Source: Bidens hawaiensis (taxonomy: Eukaryota; Streptophyta; Magnoliopsida; Asterales; Asteraceae). Taken from it: DNA of 64,000 bases. Under the pieces are notes generated by a model. It was not told the origin of the DNA, did no database searches, and saw nothing but the letters and a program-made list of their open reading frames with translations. A program made the translations under genes and the position numbers. Location: assembly GCA_021521415.1 (NCBI GenBank), contig JAIQDT010002830.1, positions 248,001 to 312,000 on the forward strand. The letters run 5' to 3'. Within the stretch, counting starts at the first letter, position 1. Each line of letters starts with the position of its first letter. Shown here one piece after another: positions 1 to 11,360 of this stretch.

Positions 1-1405
1 ATTAACTGTTTGCACTTGCTTGATGGGTTTTGGAGAAGGCATTTTTACCTCCGCCTCCACTTTTTCGGAGTTTCTTTGAACCCTCCATTCGTCATGATCA
101 CTCCCAGGAATTTTCCTTCTTCCATCCCAAAGGAACATTTTCCTGGGTTAAGTTTCATGCTGATTTGGCTCAGCGCTCTAAAGGTTTTTTCAATGTCTTT
201 TAGCATTGTTGCTTGTGCATCGCTTTTGATCACCAAGTCATCCATGTAGACTTCTAAATTTCTCCAATTTGGGACTTGAGTTCTTTGTCCATCAGGCGTT
301 GATATGTGGATCCTGCATTCTTGAGGCCGAATGGCATCATCTTGTAACTGTATGTTCCGTTGTTTATTCGGGACGCCTTTTTGTCTTGATCTTCAGCCGC
401 CATGTGGATTTGGTGGTACCCTTTATATTCATCCAAGAAACATTTGAACTGAAAAGGGACAAGCGCATCCACCTTTAGGTCTATTTCTGGTAAAGGGTAG
501 CAATCTTTTGGGCACGCTTTATTGAGATCTTTGAAGTCGATGTACATGCGCCATTGGCCATTTGCCTTTGGTACCATAACCGGGTTGGCGAACCATGTTT
601 GGTATTGTATTTCGCGGATTATTCTCGCGCCAATGAGTTGTTTAACTTGTTCATCGCAGGCTTTCGCTTGTTCCGGTCCCATCTTCCTCTGCTTTTGTAC
701 CACTGGCACAAAAGCTGGATTAACCTTCAACTCGTGTTCCGCCTTGGTTTTTGGAACTCCCTTCATGTCCGCTGGAGTCCTTACGAACACATCCATGTTG
801 CTAACGAGTAGCCTTTTCAACGCACTTCGTGGTTTATTGGAAAGGGTAGGTCCAATGCTTACGCTTTGTTCTGGGAATTTCCCATTGAGGACCCATTTCT
901 CTACCTCTCTCGCTTTGTTTGTTTTCAACATCTTTCGTGGCGGTATTTTCACGTACGTTATATGACACTGTTTGTTGGCATGAATCATCACCACCCTTGT
1001 GGGCGTTGGCACTCCTAATATTCTGTGGGCTGTTAAGGGATTAGCGTTGAAATCTCCAATTGCCACCCTTCCCAAGATTACATCATAGTGCGGGTGCGGA
1101 GTTTCCATGACCATGAAATCCACGTCTTCAGTTCTTGATTGTATCCCGTCAGTGAGTGTAACCGGGAATGTCAGTTGTCCGAGTGGGTATTCAATACTTT
1201 GATTGAAACCTGTTATTGGGGCATTGACTGGTGTAAGCCTTCGCTTGTCTTTTTCTTCAAATAAATCAAAACAGTGGCGATACATGATATCAGACGTTGT
1301 CCCCTCATCGATGAAGAAGCGAGGCGTCCGATAATGGCCAAAAACTGCTGTGACCAATAAAGGTTCCTTTTGGTTTGCTCCTCCTTTCACCTTTGGAAAA
1401 ATCAC
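1..1405 (-). pseudogene. Tat-type pol fragment: protease and reverse transcriptase
   Basis: A 383-codon reading frame (1405 down to 254) begins with an aspartic-protease-like segment (FIDEGTTSDIMYRHCF, about residues 31-46). It continues into reverse transcriptase with KVNPAFVPV, WFANPVMVPKANGQWRMY, FLDEYKGYHQI and MMPFGLKNAGSTYQRLM. It stops at 254; the next RT block, with the MDDLVIKS catalytic-loop sequence, resumes in another frame from 245. One base appears to be missing around 246-254, so the catalytic YxDD region sits beyond a frameshift. RT is cut by the window edge. The frame is also separated from gag by an in-frame TAA at 1556-1558. The protein would copy element RNA into DNA; this copy cannot. 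Confidence 0.85.
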
Positions 1406-1555
1406 TTGTTCTTCCTTCCAGGCAGCATGTTCAACCTGGCTACGCTTTTTGCTTTTGTTTCCGCCAGAAATTATATTGGCATGTAGGTCTTTGATTTTCT
1501 TTTCTGGCCTCTTGCCATCGTGAGGTGGCGGACGTCTGCCTCTCCCTTTGATGCA

Positions 1556-1768
1556 TTAAACCAGACGCTCCAATCTTCCGTTCTTGACATACTCTTCAAT
1601 GACATCTTTCAACTTTGAACATTGATTAGTTGTGTGACCATGGTGTTCGTGGTAGTCACAATAACTCTTCATGTCTGCGTTTGGCCCTGGTTTGATTGGA
1701 GCTGGCTTTTTGAGCCGGATGCCTTCCGTATGCATTATCTGTGCTGAACTTTTGATCAGCGGGGTCCA
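1556..1768 (-). pseudogene. Tat-type gag, C-terminal part
   Basis: About 70 codons left of the Sirevirus insertion encode the Gag C-terminus. A Cys/His knuckle-like block, YCDYHEHHGHTTNQC, is followed by LKDVIEEYVKNGRLERLV, the usual arrangement in this lineage just before protease. The frame is the same as the downstream pol frame, and only the TAA at 1556-1558 separates them. Upstream it stops at the inserted LTR at 1769; the rest of gag resumes at 18017. The first codons (WTPLIKSSAQIMH) continue the Gag sequence from the far side of the insertion. Confidence 0.8.
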
Positions 1769-2997
1769 TGTCAGGCCCCTCAATTTCAGCTGGATCTTAC
1801 TTAATCATGTCATAACTCACACAGATTAATGTGCCGACAAGAGAGTTAATGACGGGTTTCTATATTTAGAAAGATATCTGTTTGTTAAAGGCGGAATCAA
1901 TAACAAACATACGGTTGCAATGAATAATCAAAGGTAGAAAGCACACACAGGATTCACTCAAAAGATTTCCATCTATATAATTTTCATCATACAAAGTGGA
2001 TAATCGATTTAGGGTTTTAGGAATCCTAGGACAGCCGTCACACGATATTCTATCTCAATAAATGTGTCTGTCTATCCTTTTTCGTGTGTGTTCTTTTGTG
2101 TCCCTTTTGGCGGCGTGCCCTAAACATTCTATTTATAGGCCTTCCAACCTAGGACAGCTGTCATTCCTTCTAGAAACCCTAAATACAACGTACATATCCA
2201 AATTACATATTCAAAATAAACTAAGTGTAAAACAAGTCTTCCGGTAGGCTTTTCATAAATCTTCATTTTCCGAGTACGCTGTGTACTCTGCCATCCTTCA
2301 GGAGTTGGTAACACAGAAGTGTACTCGAAATCAGTTTCCGGGTAAACTTTACTTGAAGAGTATTTTACCAAGTAAAATACTCACCGAGTAGACTTTAGTC
2401 TTCTTGGCTTTGTCAAACTTTGCCCGACAAATCCTTACGAGCAACCTTATTCTTCAGTGATCCATTTCAGCTCTTTGCTATAAAATAACTTATTAGCAAA
2501 GTGTACTCAGGAGTACTGTTCCTTTCTTGAGCTGAACCTTGCCCGATATTACTTAGAGATATTCCTTTAGATCATCAAGCATACTTGGACCATACTTATT
2601 AATAAATACCTTGCACGGTCTTCCAATCACTTGGCTTCTTGGACTTGGTTAACCAAACCTTACTCGGAAGAGTAATATACTTGGCTCGGAAGAACAGACT
2701 TGCTTGATAAAGTGAACCTTGCCCGGATTTACATAAACTAGTGAACCTTGCTCGGCAATACACTAATTTGCAAACCTTGCTCAGATAACCACTAAAGCAG
2801 ACTACTTGAAGTAAACCTTGCCCGGTAGACAAAATATCATACCCGGCTAAGACCTTGCTCGGATGTCTAAGGTGTGCCCGGATCCATACTTAGTGAATTC
2901 TGAGGAGGTTGAGAACATTCCAATCTTCCATATACTTCATTCTGGTCAAATCTTTGACTCAACAATCTCCCCCTTAGGTCAATTGTTAGACTCAACA
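1769..2997 (-). repeat. Sirevirus 3' LTR (1,229 bp)
   Basis: On the plus strand it starts TGTCAGGCCCCTC and ends GACTCAACA; it matches 16779-18011 almost throughout. Read on the minus strand it has a TATA box CTATAAATAG (2129-2138). It also has many short copies of a CTTGCCCGG / CTTGCTCGG motif between about 2230 and 2890, which puts them upstream of the TATA box, in U3. An open frame over 2599-2832 is also present in the other LTR but only reflects the repeated motif. Confidence 0.95.
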
Positions 2998-3008
2998 ATC
3001 TCCGCCTA
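2998..3008 (-). other. Sirevirus polypurine tract (PPT)
   Basis: On the minus strand the 11 bases before the 3' LTR read TAGGCGGAGAT. This is the expected position for the plus-strand DNA primer. A second, cleaner copy (TAAGGGGGAGAT) lies 33 bp inside the LTR at 2965-2976. Confidence 0.75.
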
Positions 3009-3162
3009 GATTGGAACACCTCAGCTTACCCAAAACATTTCTATGGTTACTTACACTTAGCAAAAATACATCAAATCAAAAATCAAAATTACATACTCAA
3101 ATAACATAAGCAAATTACATAGTCAGAAAGTTGTCCTAAGACATTAAAAAACAAAGCCTATT

Positions 3163-6100
3163 CTATTGATCTTGTCTACTTCTTGCATTATGAATGGCTT
3201 GTCTTCGATTGATTATCTCTGAAGCAGCTTTCATCTTGAAAATATTAAGGGCTTGGTAGTGAGTGTGACTTTCTGGTATAGCCAAATCCCTTATATCCAT
3301 TAGATCTTCATTGTGCAGGCATGTCAAGTCTTCATCTTTCTTAATGATCCCCAGAATTTTTCCATCCGAATTCCTCAATACAAAATGATTAACATTCTCT
3401 CTTTGAATTCAATTTCAGCTATAATCCCATTTTTCTGTACTGTGTAATTGGGGTGTCTCATTCTTCTTCCCAGACTTATACATGTATTCAAGTTGGACAA
3501 TGGATTCTCATCTCTGAAGGTCATCTGAAAGTCTCTTTCAGCTATGTCCATTCTTTTCAGCTTTGCAGTCCTTTTTGACTTGTGAGACTGAATCAACCTC
3601 CAGCTCATCTTTTCTTTTAAGAATTTGAATCCTTTTCCAGCTTCTTCATACAAGTATTTTGCAGATCATTCATCTGTCTACCTGCCATTTTGCTTCTGTC
3701 TCTGTAATCATACAATCTGAGAGTGGCCATTCTATCCAACTGTTATTCAGTGTAGTCACGAAAGTCACTCCTAACCACAATCTCTCTCAGCAATCTGCTT
3801 TCCATAATCACTATTAAAGATTCAGTAACTGAGTCAAAGTACAGTTCCCTAGGAAGATCCACATCAGACTGTGGTCTTGTTTTTCTTTGTTGTGCAGAAC
3901 TGCTTGACTCACCTCTTCCTCCTTGACCTCTTCCTCCTTGTGGAACTCTTCTTGAAATAGGAGGTCTGAAGGGAATGGACTTCTTTGGTTTTGTAGGCCT
4001 CAAGTTAAAGACATTAATGTATATAGCCTCAACCATCTCTGTTGGTAGATTGGCAAGTTCAACAACATTGTGTCCTGCTGCTTTAAGTTCTTTTAACATT
4101 TTATCCATGCCAGGAGTTCTTGCCAATCCAGCAGGTACAAACCTACCATCAGCATAATATCTTGGGTTCTCTCCTTCCCTTAAGGTTTCTCCCATTCATT
4201 CTTTTTAATATAAAAGAGGTATTTCAAATCCTCCTTTTCCAAGACATTGAAGTCTGCTTCAGTCATTCCTCTTTGATTTATCATTATGTTTCTTAGAATG
4301 TTTATCATTTCTTCATTTTCCCAAGGGAGAAATGGTTCATCCTCAGATTCAGGCTTAGGTTCCTCTGGGATGGGTGTTTCAACAGTAGGCACTTCATCTG
4401 GTTTTTCCTTTTCAGCCTGTTTATTTTGTTTCTCCCTTAAAGTTTGGATTCTTCTCTTCTTTGCTTGAGGTTCATTAGTTGCTTCAGCCTGTTTGGTAGA
4501 GCTCTCAGCTTGGACCCTTTTCAATTTTTCTTTTATTTTCAGATTGTTGTATTGGTCCAACACTGATTCTCTGGATAAATGTTCAACAATCTCAGGCTTC
4601 ATATCTCTTTCCAGCAGGTATCCACACATTCCTCCAAACTTTTTCTTCAAATTTTCCATCTTTTCAAGTTTCTCATTTTCTTTTACACACTTCTCAATCA
4701 CCTTCTCTCTCTCTCTCTGTTATACAGATCTTGTAGTTTGTCAAAGTTTAGGTTAGACAGATTTTTTTCTGAATGATTGTGCCTTCTGAGATATTCCCTG
4801 AATTTCTGACTTTCCCTATTTTTCTCTTCCATCTTTTCCTTCAGGACATCTCTCTTTGTCAAGTCTCATCTGCAACTGATCATCATCAAGATCATCAAGT
4901 GGATCAAAACTTATGCCATATCTTCTTAGTTTTTCAATCAAATGATTTTTCCTTTTAGCCTCCCTCATACTCAACTCAATGTTTGTCCTCTGTTCCTCAG
5001 TCATTGTGACTTGAGGGGACACAACATTAGTAGATTTCACATTCATTTCCTGATCATTCTCAGGGTCATTATCATTATCATCAGAATCTTCAGATTCATC
5101 CTCTCCTTCAGATAGATCATTCATAGCATCAATCTTTGGTTCATCAGAGGGTGGATGATCTGGTTCATTTCTGGTTGGCATATCAGGAACACCTGGAATC
5201 TTTTGTCCTGGTCGTAGTGTCTGCAGTGGTATTGCTCTGATTGGGATATCATCATTGTCACTATCATTATCAGGAGTCTCAACATAGTATTTGTTCTTTT
5301 CATCCCATCTCCCTTTCTTTACAGACTAAGTACCTTCATCTGACATGAATGTTTCTAGTCGATCCCTTTTCCTTGAATACTTCTTTCCATACTTGGGATC
5401 ATCCACATACTCCCATTCATCAGGATTTTGTCTAATGTCATCTTTGATCTGTTGAGCCCATTTCTGTGCAGCCATTGAGGCCATGGACTCACCAATTTCT
5501 TCTTCAGCCATTATATCAGTATTCAGATTTACTGGTTCAGCAGTCTCATTTGACTTTGTTTCTTTTTGACTTTCAGTTTGAAACATGCTGACCACCATAG
5601 CTAGGGAGTTATCAACTTCCTCATCTCTTCTCAACTCAATCAAGGCCTCTATCACTTCTTGGTCAGCCACTTCTTCAATGAATTCCTTTGCAAATTTGGC
5701 TTGATTGATCAAGTTTTCCTGCTCTGCCAACTCTACAGGGTCCATAGTTTGGGCCAGTATTTCTCTGTCCCTTGTTTCTCTCAAAATGTTTTCTTGTTCC
5801 CTTAGAGCAGCAACAGCAGCTTCATCATCTTCTCTAAAGAAAATATCCTTTTCTGGATATGCCTTAACAGGATCTTCTTTTGTAACCTTTGCCTTACCCT
5901 TCTCAATCCTTCTCCTCACATCCTTCTCATCTTCAGACTGTACTTCCAGTTCTGGGTCATGCTCTATTCTCTTGGAACTTGCTTCTTGATCAGTTTTTGG
6001 TTTAGTGTTTATAAGTTCCTCAGTAGCAGCATTTTCATCAATGATTTCTTCAGTTTAAGCATTAGTGACATCAGTCTGAACATCAGTAGCTATGTCAGTT

Positions 6101-7857
6101 AAGACATCAGTAGCAATTTCAGCAGCTACATTCTCCTCAACATTTGTCTTTTCAATCTCATTCACTATCTCAACATTCTCTACATTCCTTTCCACATTTC
6201 TCATTTCATCAATATAGTCATAATCTTGTTCTACACCCTCAGACATATCACCTTCATACTCTTCTTCATACAAAATTCTCCTCTCCTCACTACTTTCCTC
6301 TCCATCATCATACATATTCATAATTAGGTTTAAACTGTCTGCAGTCTCAACAACTGCTACAATCTCTTCAACATTCACATTTGAGACAGTTGGCCTAGAT
6401 TCATTCTCCCCCTGTTTTGGGGCAGTTGAGGTCTTCTCAACCTCCTGCACCAGGGCTTGAATTCTCATGTTAGCTTGAACCAACTTCTCTAACAGCATCA
6501 CATTTTCATTGGTCACCTCCTCATTTCTTCTTTTCAATTTAGCATTCTCTAACATCAAATCTATATTTCTCTGGAACAGGTCTGTGTTAGTGAGTGGTGA
6601 TGTGGGTGGTGTTGTAAAGAATGTTTCATGTTCAGGTTGTTCTGTGGTGTGAGTTTGGTAAGTGGATGGTGGTGGTGATTGTGTATGAACTGGGCTTAGA
6701 ATGAGTGAGTCTGTGTGGGTTGGGCTATATGTAGGTGGTGTTTGTGGTGGTGGTGATGTATGTGATGAGGTTTCAGGTAGGCTAATGGTTAGTGTTTGAG
6801 GTGGGGATTGAGTGGTTTGATGTGTTGGAGTTTGTGGTGGTGAAGGTACAATGGGTTGGTCAATGTGTGGTGGTGATTGTGGTGGTGTTGGAATAGGTTG
6901 TTCAAGTTGCTCAAGATGCTCCCCCTGAACAGGTGCATCAATATCCATAGCTACTCCAGCTCCTCCTCCATCTCCATCAATATCATCATTTTCATCATCA
7001 GAACCATCATCATCACTCTCAACATCATCTTCTCCTTCTTCCTCTGAGCTTAACTCAGGCACAGGCATCACAACCAAGTCATGGTTCAACAACCATGGCA
7101 ATATCTCAAATGGGACATTTGAGTTTTACACATTTGAAACACCTGGATTCTTGATTCTTCTGTATGTATCAGGGTTTTGCAACATGTGTATAGTTCCAAC
7201 AGTGGGTAGATCTTGGAGTTCACTGTTGAAGATTATCTGTAGGAACCTTGGATATTGTAAAAATCTCTTATTTTCTACCTTCTTCAGGTTTCCTACTAAT
7301 CCTTCAAATATCATCTTTGAAAAATTGAAGGGCGGATCATGTATAATCCCAACTGTGGCATTTGCCAAGTCATGACTCATCAAGGTCCATGATCCCTTCC
7401 TTGGAGCAAATCCATGGATCACATGGTGAAAAAGAAACCTGTACAACATAGGGAACATGCCCTTCTGAAACTGTCCATCATGAACATTTCCTTGATAACC
7501 CATTGTTTCTTCAAATATTTTCATCAGGTGGGGTATGCTGAAGTTTATTGAGTTGTGATCACCATCATTCAACCGGAGACATCTTCATATCATTCTCTCT
7601 GTAATATGTATCTCTTGTCTAGCCACGGTTGCCTCGATTCTTTTACCATTTATGTCCTCAACCAGTTCTGCAGATCTCCAGAAATCCAAGGAGTGATTTC
7701 TGTAAATTACAGGGCTTTCAGTGAATGCGAAACTGACATTGGACCGAGCCATCCAAGTTATCATCCTAGCCATCGGCTCATTGTCAGGTGTCACTTGCAG
7801 AAGTGCACACATATTATGTTTTGGTTCGAAGATATATTTGGGTTCATCGTCTGCCAT
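3163..7857 (-). pseudogene. Sirevirus envelope-like gene, decayed
   Basis: Conceptually about 1,565 codons starting at ATG 7857. One frame runs from 7857 to about 4185, broken only by in-frame stops ending at 7585, 7126, 6055, 5326 and 4816. Frame changes occur near 4190, 3650 and 3385, plus a stop at 3743. The N-terminal 240 residues have the conserved block of Asteraceae SIRE envelope-like proteins: a FWRSAELVEDINGKRIEATV stretch, then MGYQGNVHDGQFQKGMFP and FNFSKMIFEGLVGNL...FLQYPRFLQIIF. Next comes a Pro/Ser/Thr-rich acidic segment (about 7020-6600), a Glu/Asp-rich segment with a coiled-coil-like stretch (6570-6430), Lys/Glu-rich blocks and a C-terminal NEDLMDIRDLAIPESHTHYQ. I see no clear signal peptide or transmembrane helix. 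Function is unknown; 'envelope' refers only to position. Confidence 0.8.
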
Positions 7858-7859
7858 AT

Positions 7860-8089
7860 CTGAATCACATAAACAAACATATTCAAAGTGAAATTAGTCA
7901 TAAAGTTCAGTACTTTAGATAATTTCAAGGTATAAAAATGAAGAAGAAAGAAAAGAGAGAAAATCATCAAGAACCTGTTCTTCGACAAATTTATAACCTA
8001 AACACATAAACAGAGTATTAATAATCAGATACATAATCAAAGCCCATTATAGTCTAATCGTGGTCGAAAAACTCATTAATGTTGCTTAC
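7860..8089 (-). other. Candidate 5' UTR intron of the envelope-like gene
   Basis: On the minus strand a donor (GACTCT|GTAAGC at 8089) and an acceptor (GTGATTCAG ending at 7860) bound 230 AT-rich bases. The acceptor is two bases before the ATG at 7857. The same acceptor could serve a subgenomic spliced RNA from the LTR promoter. This is read from consensus only; no transcript evidence. Confidence 0.5.
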
Positions 8090-8233
8090 AGAGTCGGAAT
8101 TAGAGGGCTAATTCAAGTTTGGGTTAGGAAAAATAGAATGCGATAAGTAGGTTTGGGTTTCTTTGAGAGTAAGCAGTTTACAGTGGAAGGAGAGAGAGGG
8201 AAAAATAATGTTGAAAATTTTGCCTAACTCCCT

Positions 8234-8241
8234 CTTATATA
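8234..8241 (-). promoter_or_regulatory. Candidate TATA box for the envelope-like gene
   Basis: TATATAAG on the minus strand within GGTATATAAGAGGGAG, about 145 bp before the candidate donor site and 380 bp before the ATG. A pyrimidine-rich leader (CCCTCTCTCTCCTTCC) follows about 50 bases downstream. This would be an internal promoter separate from the LTR TATA box. Confidence 0.4.
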
Positions 8242-8369
8242 CCTTTTGAAAGTGGGTTTTAAATGCTTTTTGTCATTTTGTGAATTATTAGCTGTCAAAC
8301 AGTAACATTATCCACTTGATATTAAAAACAATATTTATCTTTTAAGTTAATAAAACGTTATTCGGAATT

Positions 8370-9480
8370 ATTCTTTTCAAAGTCTACTCGGTATACATCC
8401 CCTTACAAAGCTTACCCGGTCAAACTTTGCTTGGAAAATTTTCATTTTTGAATATACAAAGTTTGCCCGAATCCTTCTATTTAGAAACCTTGTTCGATCA
8501 AGCTAATTAATTTAGAGTTAAGACATAATGAAGAAAGCTTACCCGAAATACAAGATTTCTTGAGAAATTAATCACAAGGCAAATAATCAAGTATAAACAT
8601 CAAATAAACATCCTTACCCAAGCAACCATTCTAGAGAATAGTGTGCCCGAACACCTTTCTAATGCAAAGTATACCCGAATAACCTTCATATAGTACAAAG
8701 TGTGCCCGGAAAAGGATTTCTAGCAGACAGTGTACTCGGAAAGTTAAGTTTTGAAATTACCAAGTATATTGAGGGAACAAAAGTGTACCCGAAATATAAA
8801 GTGTACCCGGAAAACAAAGTTTGCCCAAAAACACTTGTAATATCAAAGAAATCATAAACACACATATCACAGAGCATGCTCGAAATGAAATTAAAACACA
8901 TAAACATTTAAGTGTGCTATAGTCTAAAATTTCAAAGAGCTTGCCCGAAAATCCTATGTTAGCACTAAGCTTGCTTGGATAAACACATTCAATCATCAGG
9001 TATGCCTTTACCCGAGGGATTTCAACATGTCAAACCATACCCGAAAAATGACAAACTTAAATAGTAATATCTAAGCATGCCCGGAAAGATTAAAAAACCT
9101 TTCCTAACAACATATTCACACAAATCACAAAGCTTACTTGATGTAGTTGACTAAGTTCATAAAGTTTGTTTGGAAACACAATCAGCATATAACATGCATA
9201 GCTTGCCCGAAATAAGAATTTCTTGTTAAAAGCTAGCTATAACAACACATAATCATCTCAAGACTTCAAGCTTTCTCGGGAAATGAGTACAACAGTGTAC
9301 TCTACCCGGAAAGTGTAAACACTTCAAAGCATGCCCGAAAATCATAAAGTTAGTCAAAAATGACTAAGCTTAGCCGGAAAGGTCATAAATCATCAAACCT
9401 TATCCGAAATATCATATTCAATCATATTCAACTGTTTTGTGCCTGGAAAGGTTATAAAACATTAAACCTTACCCGAACTT
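8370..9480 (-). repeat. Dispersed short motif cluster in the pol-env spacer
   Basis: About 25-28 copies of a 9-12 base motif, on the plus strand roughly GYNTGCCCGAAA or GTGTACCCGGAAA, recur every 25-60 bp (for example near 8461, 8640, 8668, 8699, 8731, 8782, 8800, 8938, 9035, 9075, 9201, 9329, 9466). The flanking sequence differs, so it is not a plain tandem repeat. The same motif fills the LTRs. No coding frame of note. Confidence 0.8.
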
Positions 9481-11360
9481 ACATATTCATCCAATTAAAG
9501 GCAAAATGCAACACTTTTTGACTTAAACCACTTTGTCAAAATATATTTTTGATTTCAAATCATAGTTTAATAGCAAATGGTGCATTTAGAGATCAAATTT
9601 CAGTTATATTTCTCTTCAAAACAGTTTCTTCCATTTTCTGAAAAGATCTCAAGAATGGGATCATATTGACTAAGTGGCTATCTCAATACTTCACTCTCAG
9701 CATTATTATGACAACATAGATAGGTTAACAGCAGGTATAAACTTAGCATGAATTTCATTTCTTTGGTGATATGATTAAGGTTCAATTTAAGCATAATGCA
9801 TTAATAGTCAACACTGTGCTATGATGCCTCATATCTCTTCTCAAAGCTTATTTGGCTTTCCCCAGATCACCCCAATTTGACTCCAACCTCCTGTATTTGG
9901 TCAAAAATAGTTTTTGTATGACATAATTTATTGTATTTTTGTATTTTTGAGATTCAAACATATATAGAGGTTGAACGTTGGACTTACAGTTAGTAGCATG
10001 CCTTTCATTCAAGATGAGACAGATTTTGTCAACATCTTTGTAGTTCTTGTTGTAACCCTCTTGTTTGATAAAGTATTTAAAATACTTATCAACTTTTGGT
10101 TGATTTATTCATTCTTCCCCTTGTTTTTTGATATTTTCTCAAATTTTCTTAAAGCATGTTCTTTGTCATATTTAAAGATGTTTCATTTTTGGTTGACCAA
10201 ATAACAACAGGCTCGTGTATGACTGGGTAATCACTTTTCTGCCATATCATTCGGAGAGATTTATCTTGAGACATGCAAAGACAACTATGTATCTCCACAT
10301 AAAGATCAGCATATTCATTATGTTTATATCACCTAAGATTTTACATCATCATGGGAAAGCAACCATACATGTTAATGACTATACTAAGGTCTTTTTAGCC
10401 TATTAATTCCATATGATCAGCTAAGTAGTCAATGTACTATCATTTCCCATTAAACACAGTTTAATATTCAATCACCCCAATATCTCTTTATTGTCAGGTT
10501 AATGGGTATCCTGTTTGACCAAAAGTGGTCAACAGGACCAAACATACATGTGAATATATGTCCTTTCAAAGTTAGAGCTATTGACATAGTTTTAAGTGAA
10601 GGAATAAGAAACAAGTTATTATTGCCCCAAATGCATTCAGTTTTTCAGGTCAATGGCTATCCATTGAATCTGTAGAGATTTAATGACCAAAATACACAAG
10701 TGCATGTCCTTCCAACTGGGCAAATGACATAGTTTTCAGCAAAAACAACTACTTGAGACTTTTCTTAAAAAAAATCCTTCTTTTAAGCTTCTTTTAAAGC
10801 TTGAACTGATTAATCTTATCATATCTTAGCACCATTAACAACATGCTCATGTTTTGATCAAAATAGAGTATTTATGTAAAATTCATTGGAAAATCTTCTG
10901 TTCATCACTTAATTTTGACATAAAACACATTTTGACACAAACAGTTGTAACATATTCAAATCTTAATCAAACATGAAACATCAAGACAAGTAGACAGTAC
11001 TAACAATCAAATTCTAACTTATCTTAATAACATCAGAAGATCAGATAAAACACATAGTCAAGCATTAAAGCAATGATATCAGATAAGCTTACATCAACAA
11101 GTAATTCATAACAAGAACTCTTATCCTGACATCACAAATGCACATCAACTGATAATCATGCAAACCTATCAATCAGATCAAACATGTCAAATTTTGCATT
11201 CATACACTGTTAAAGCACATAACAGTTAACATATTTAGTAGCTATTCAAATATCATACTTCAGTAACATAATCAAGCATATTCACTAAACATTCAATATG
11301 TGTAATCTCTAACAAAATAATCAGTTATCACAAAGAGACACACAATCAGGCACACATCCT
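9481..11360 (-). other. Sirevirus pol-env spacer, no gene seen
   Basis: AT-rich DNA between the end of pol (about 11361) and the motif cluster. Short open frames on the plus strand (9971-10204, 10215-10406) look like chance. I recognise no protein, RNA or repeat here. Confidence 0.6.

Noticed and set aside
522..965. 147-codon open frame on the plus strand
   Set aside because: Antisense shadow of the Tat protease-RT frame, which has clear motifs on the minus strand.
2599..2832. 77-codon open frame present in both Sirevirus LTRs (also 17609-17842)
   Set aside because: It consists of the repeated CTTGCCCGG-type motif read in one frame; duplication is due to the LTR pair, and there is no recognisable domain.
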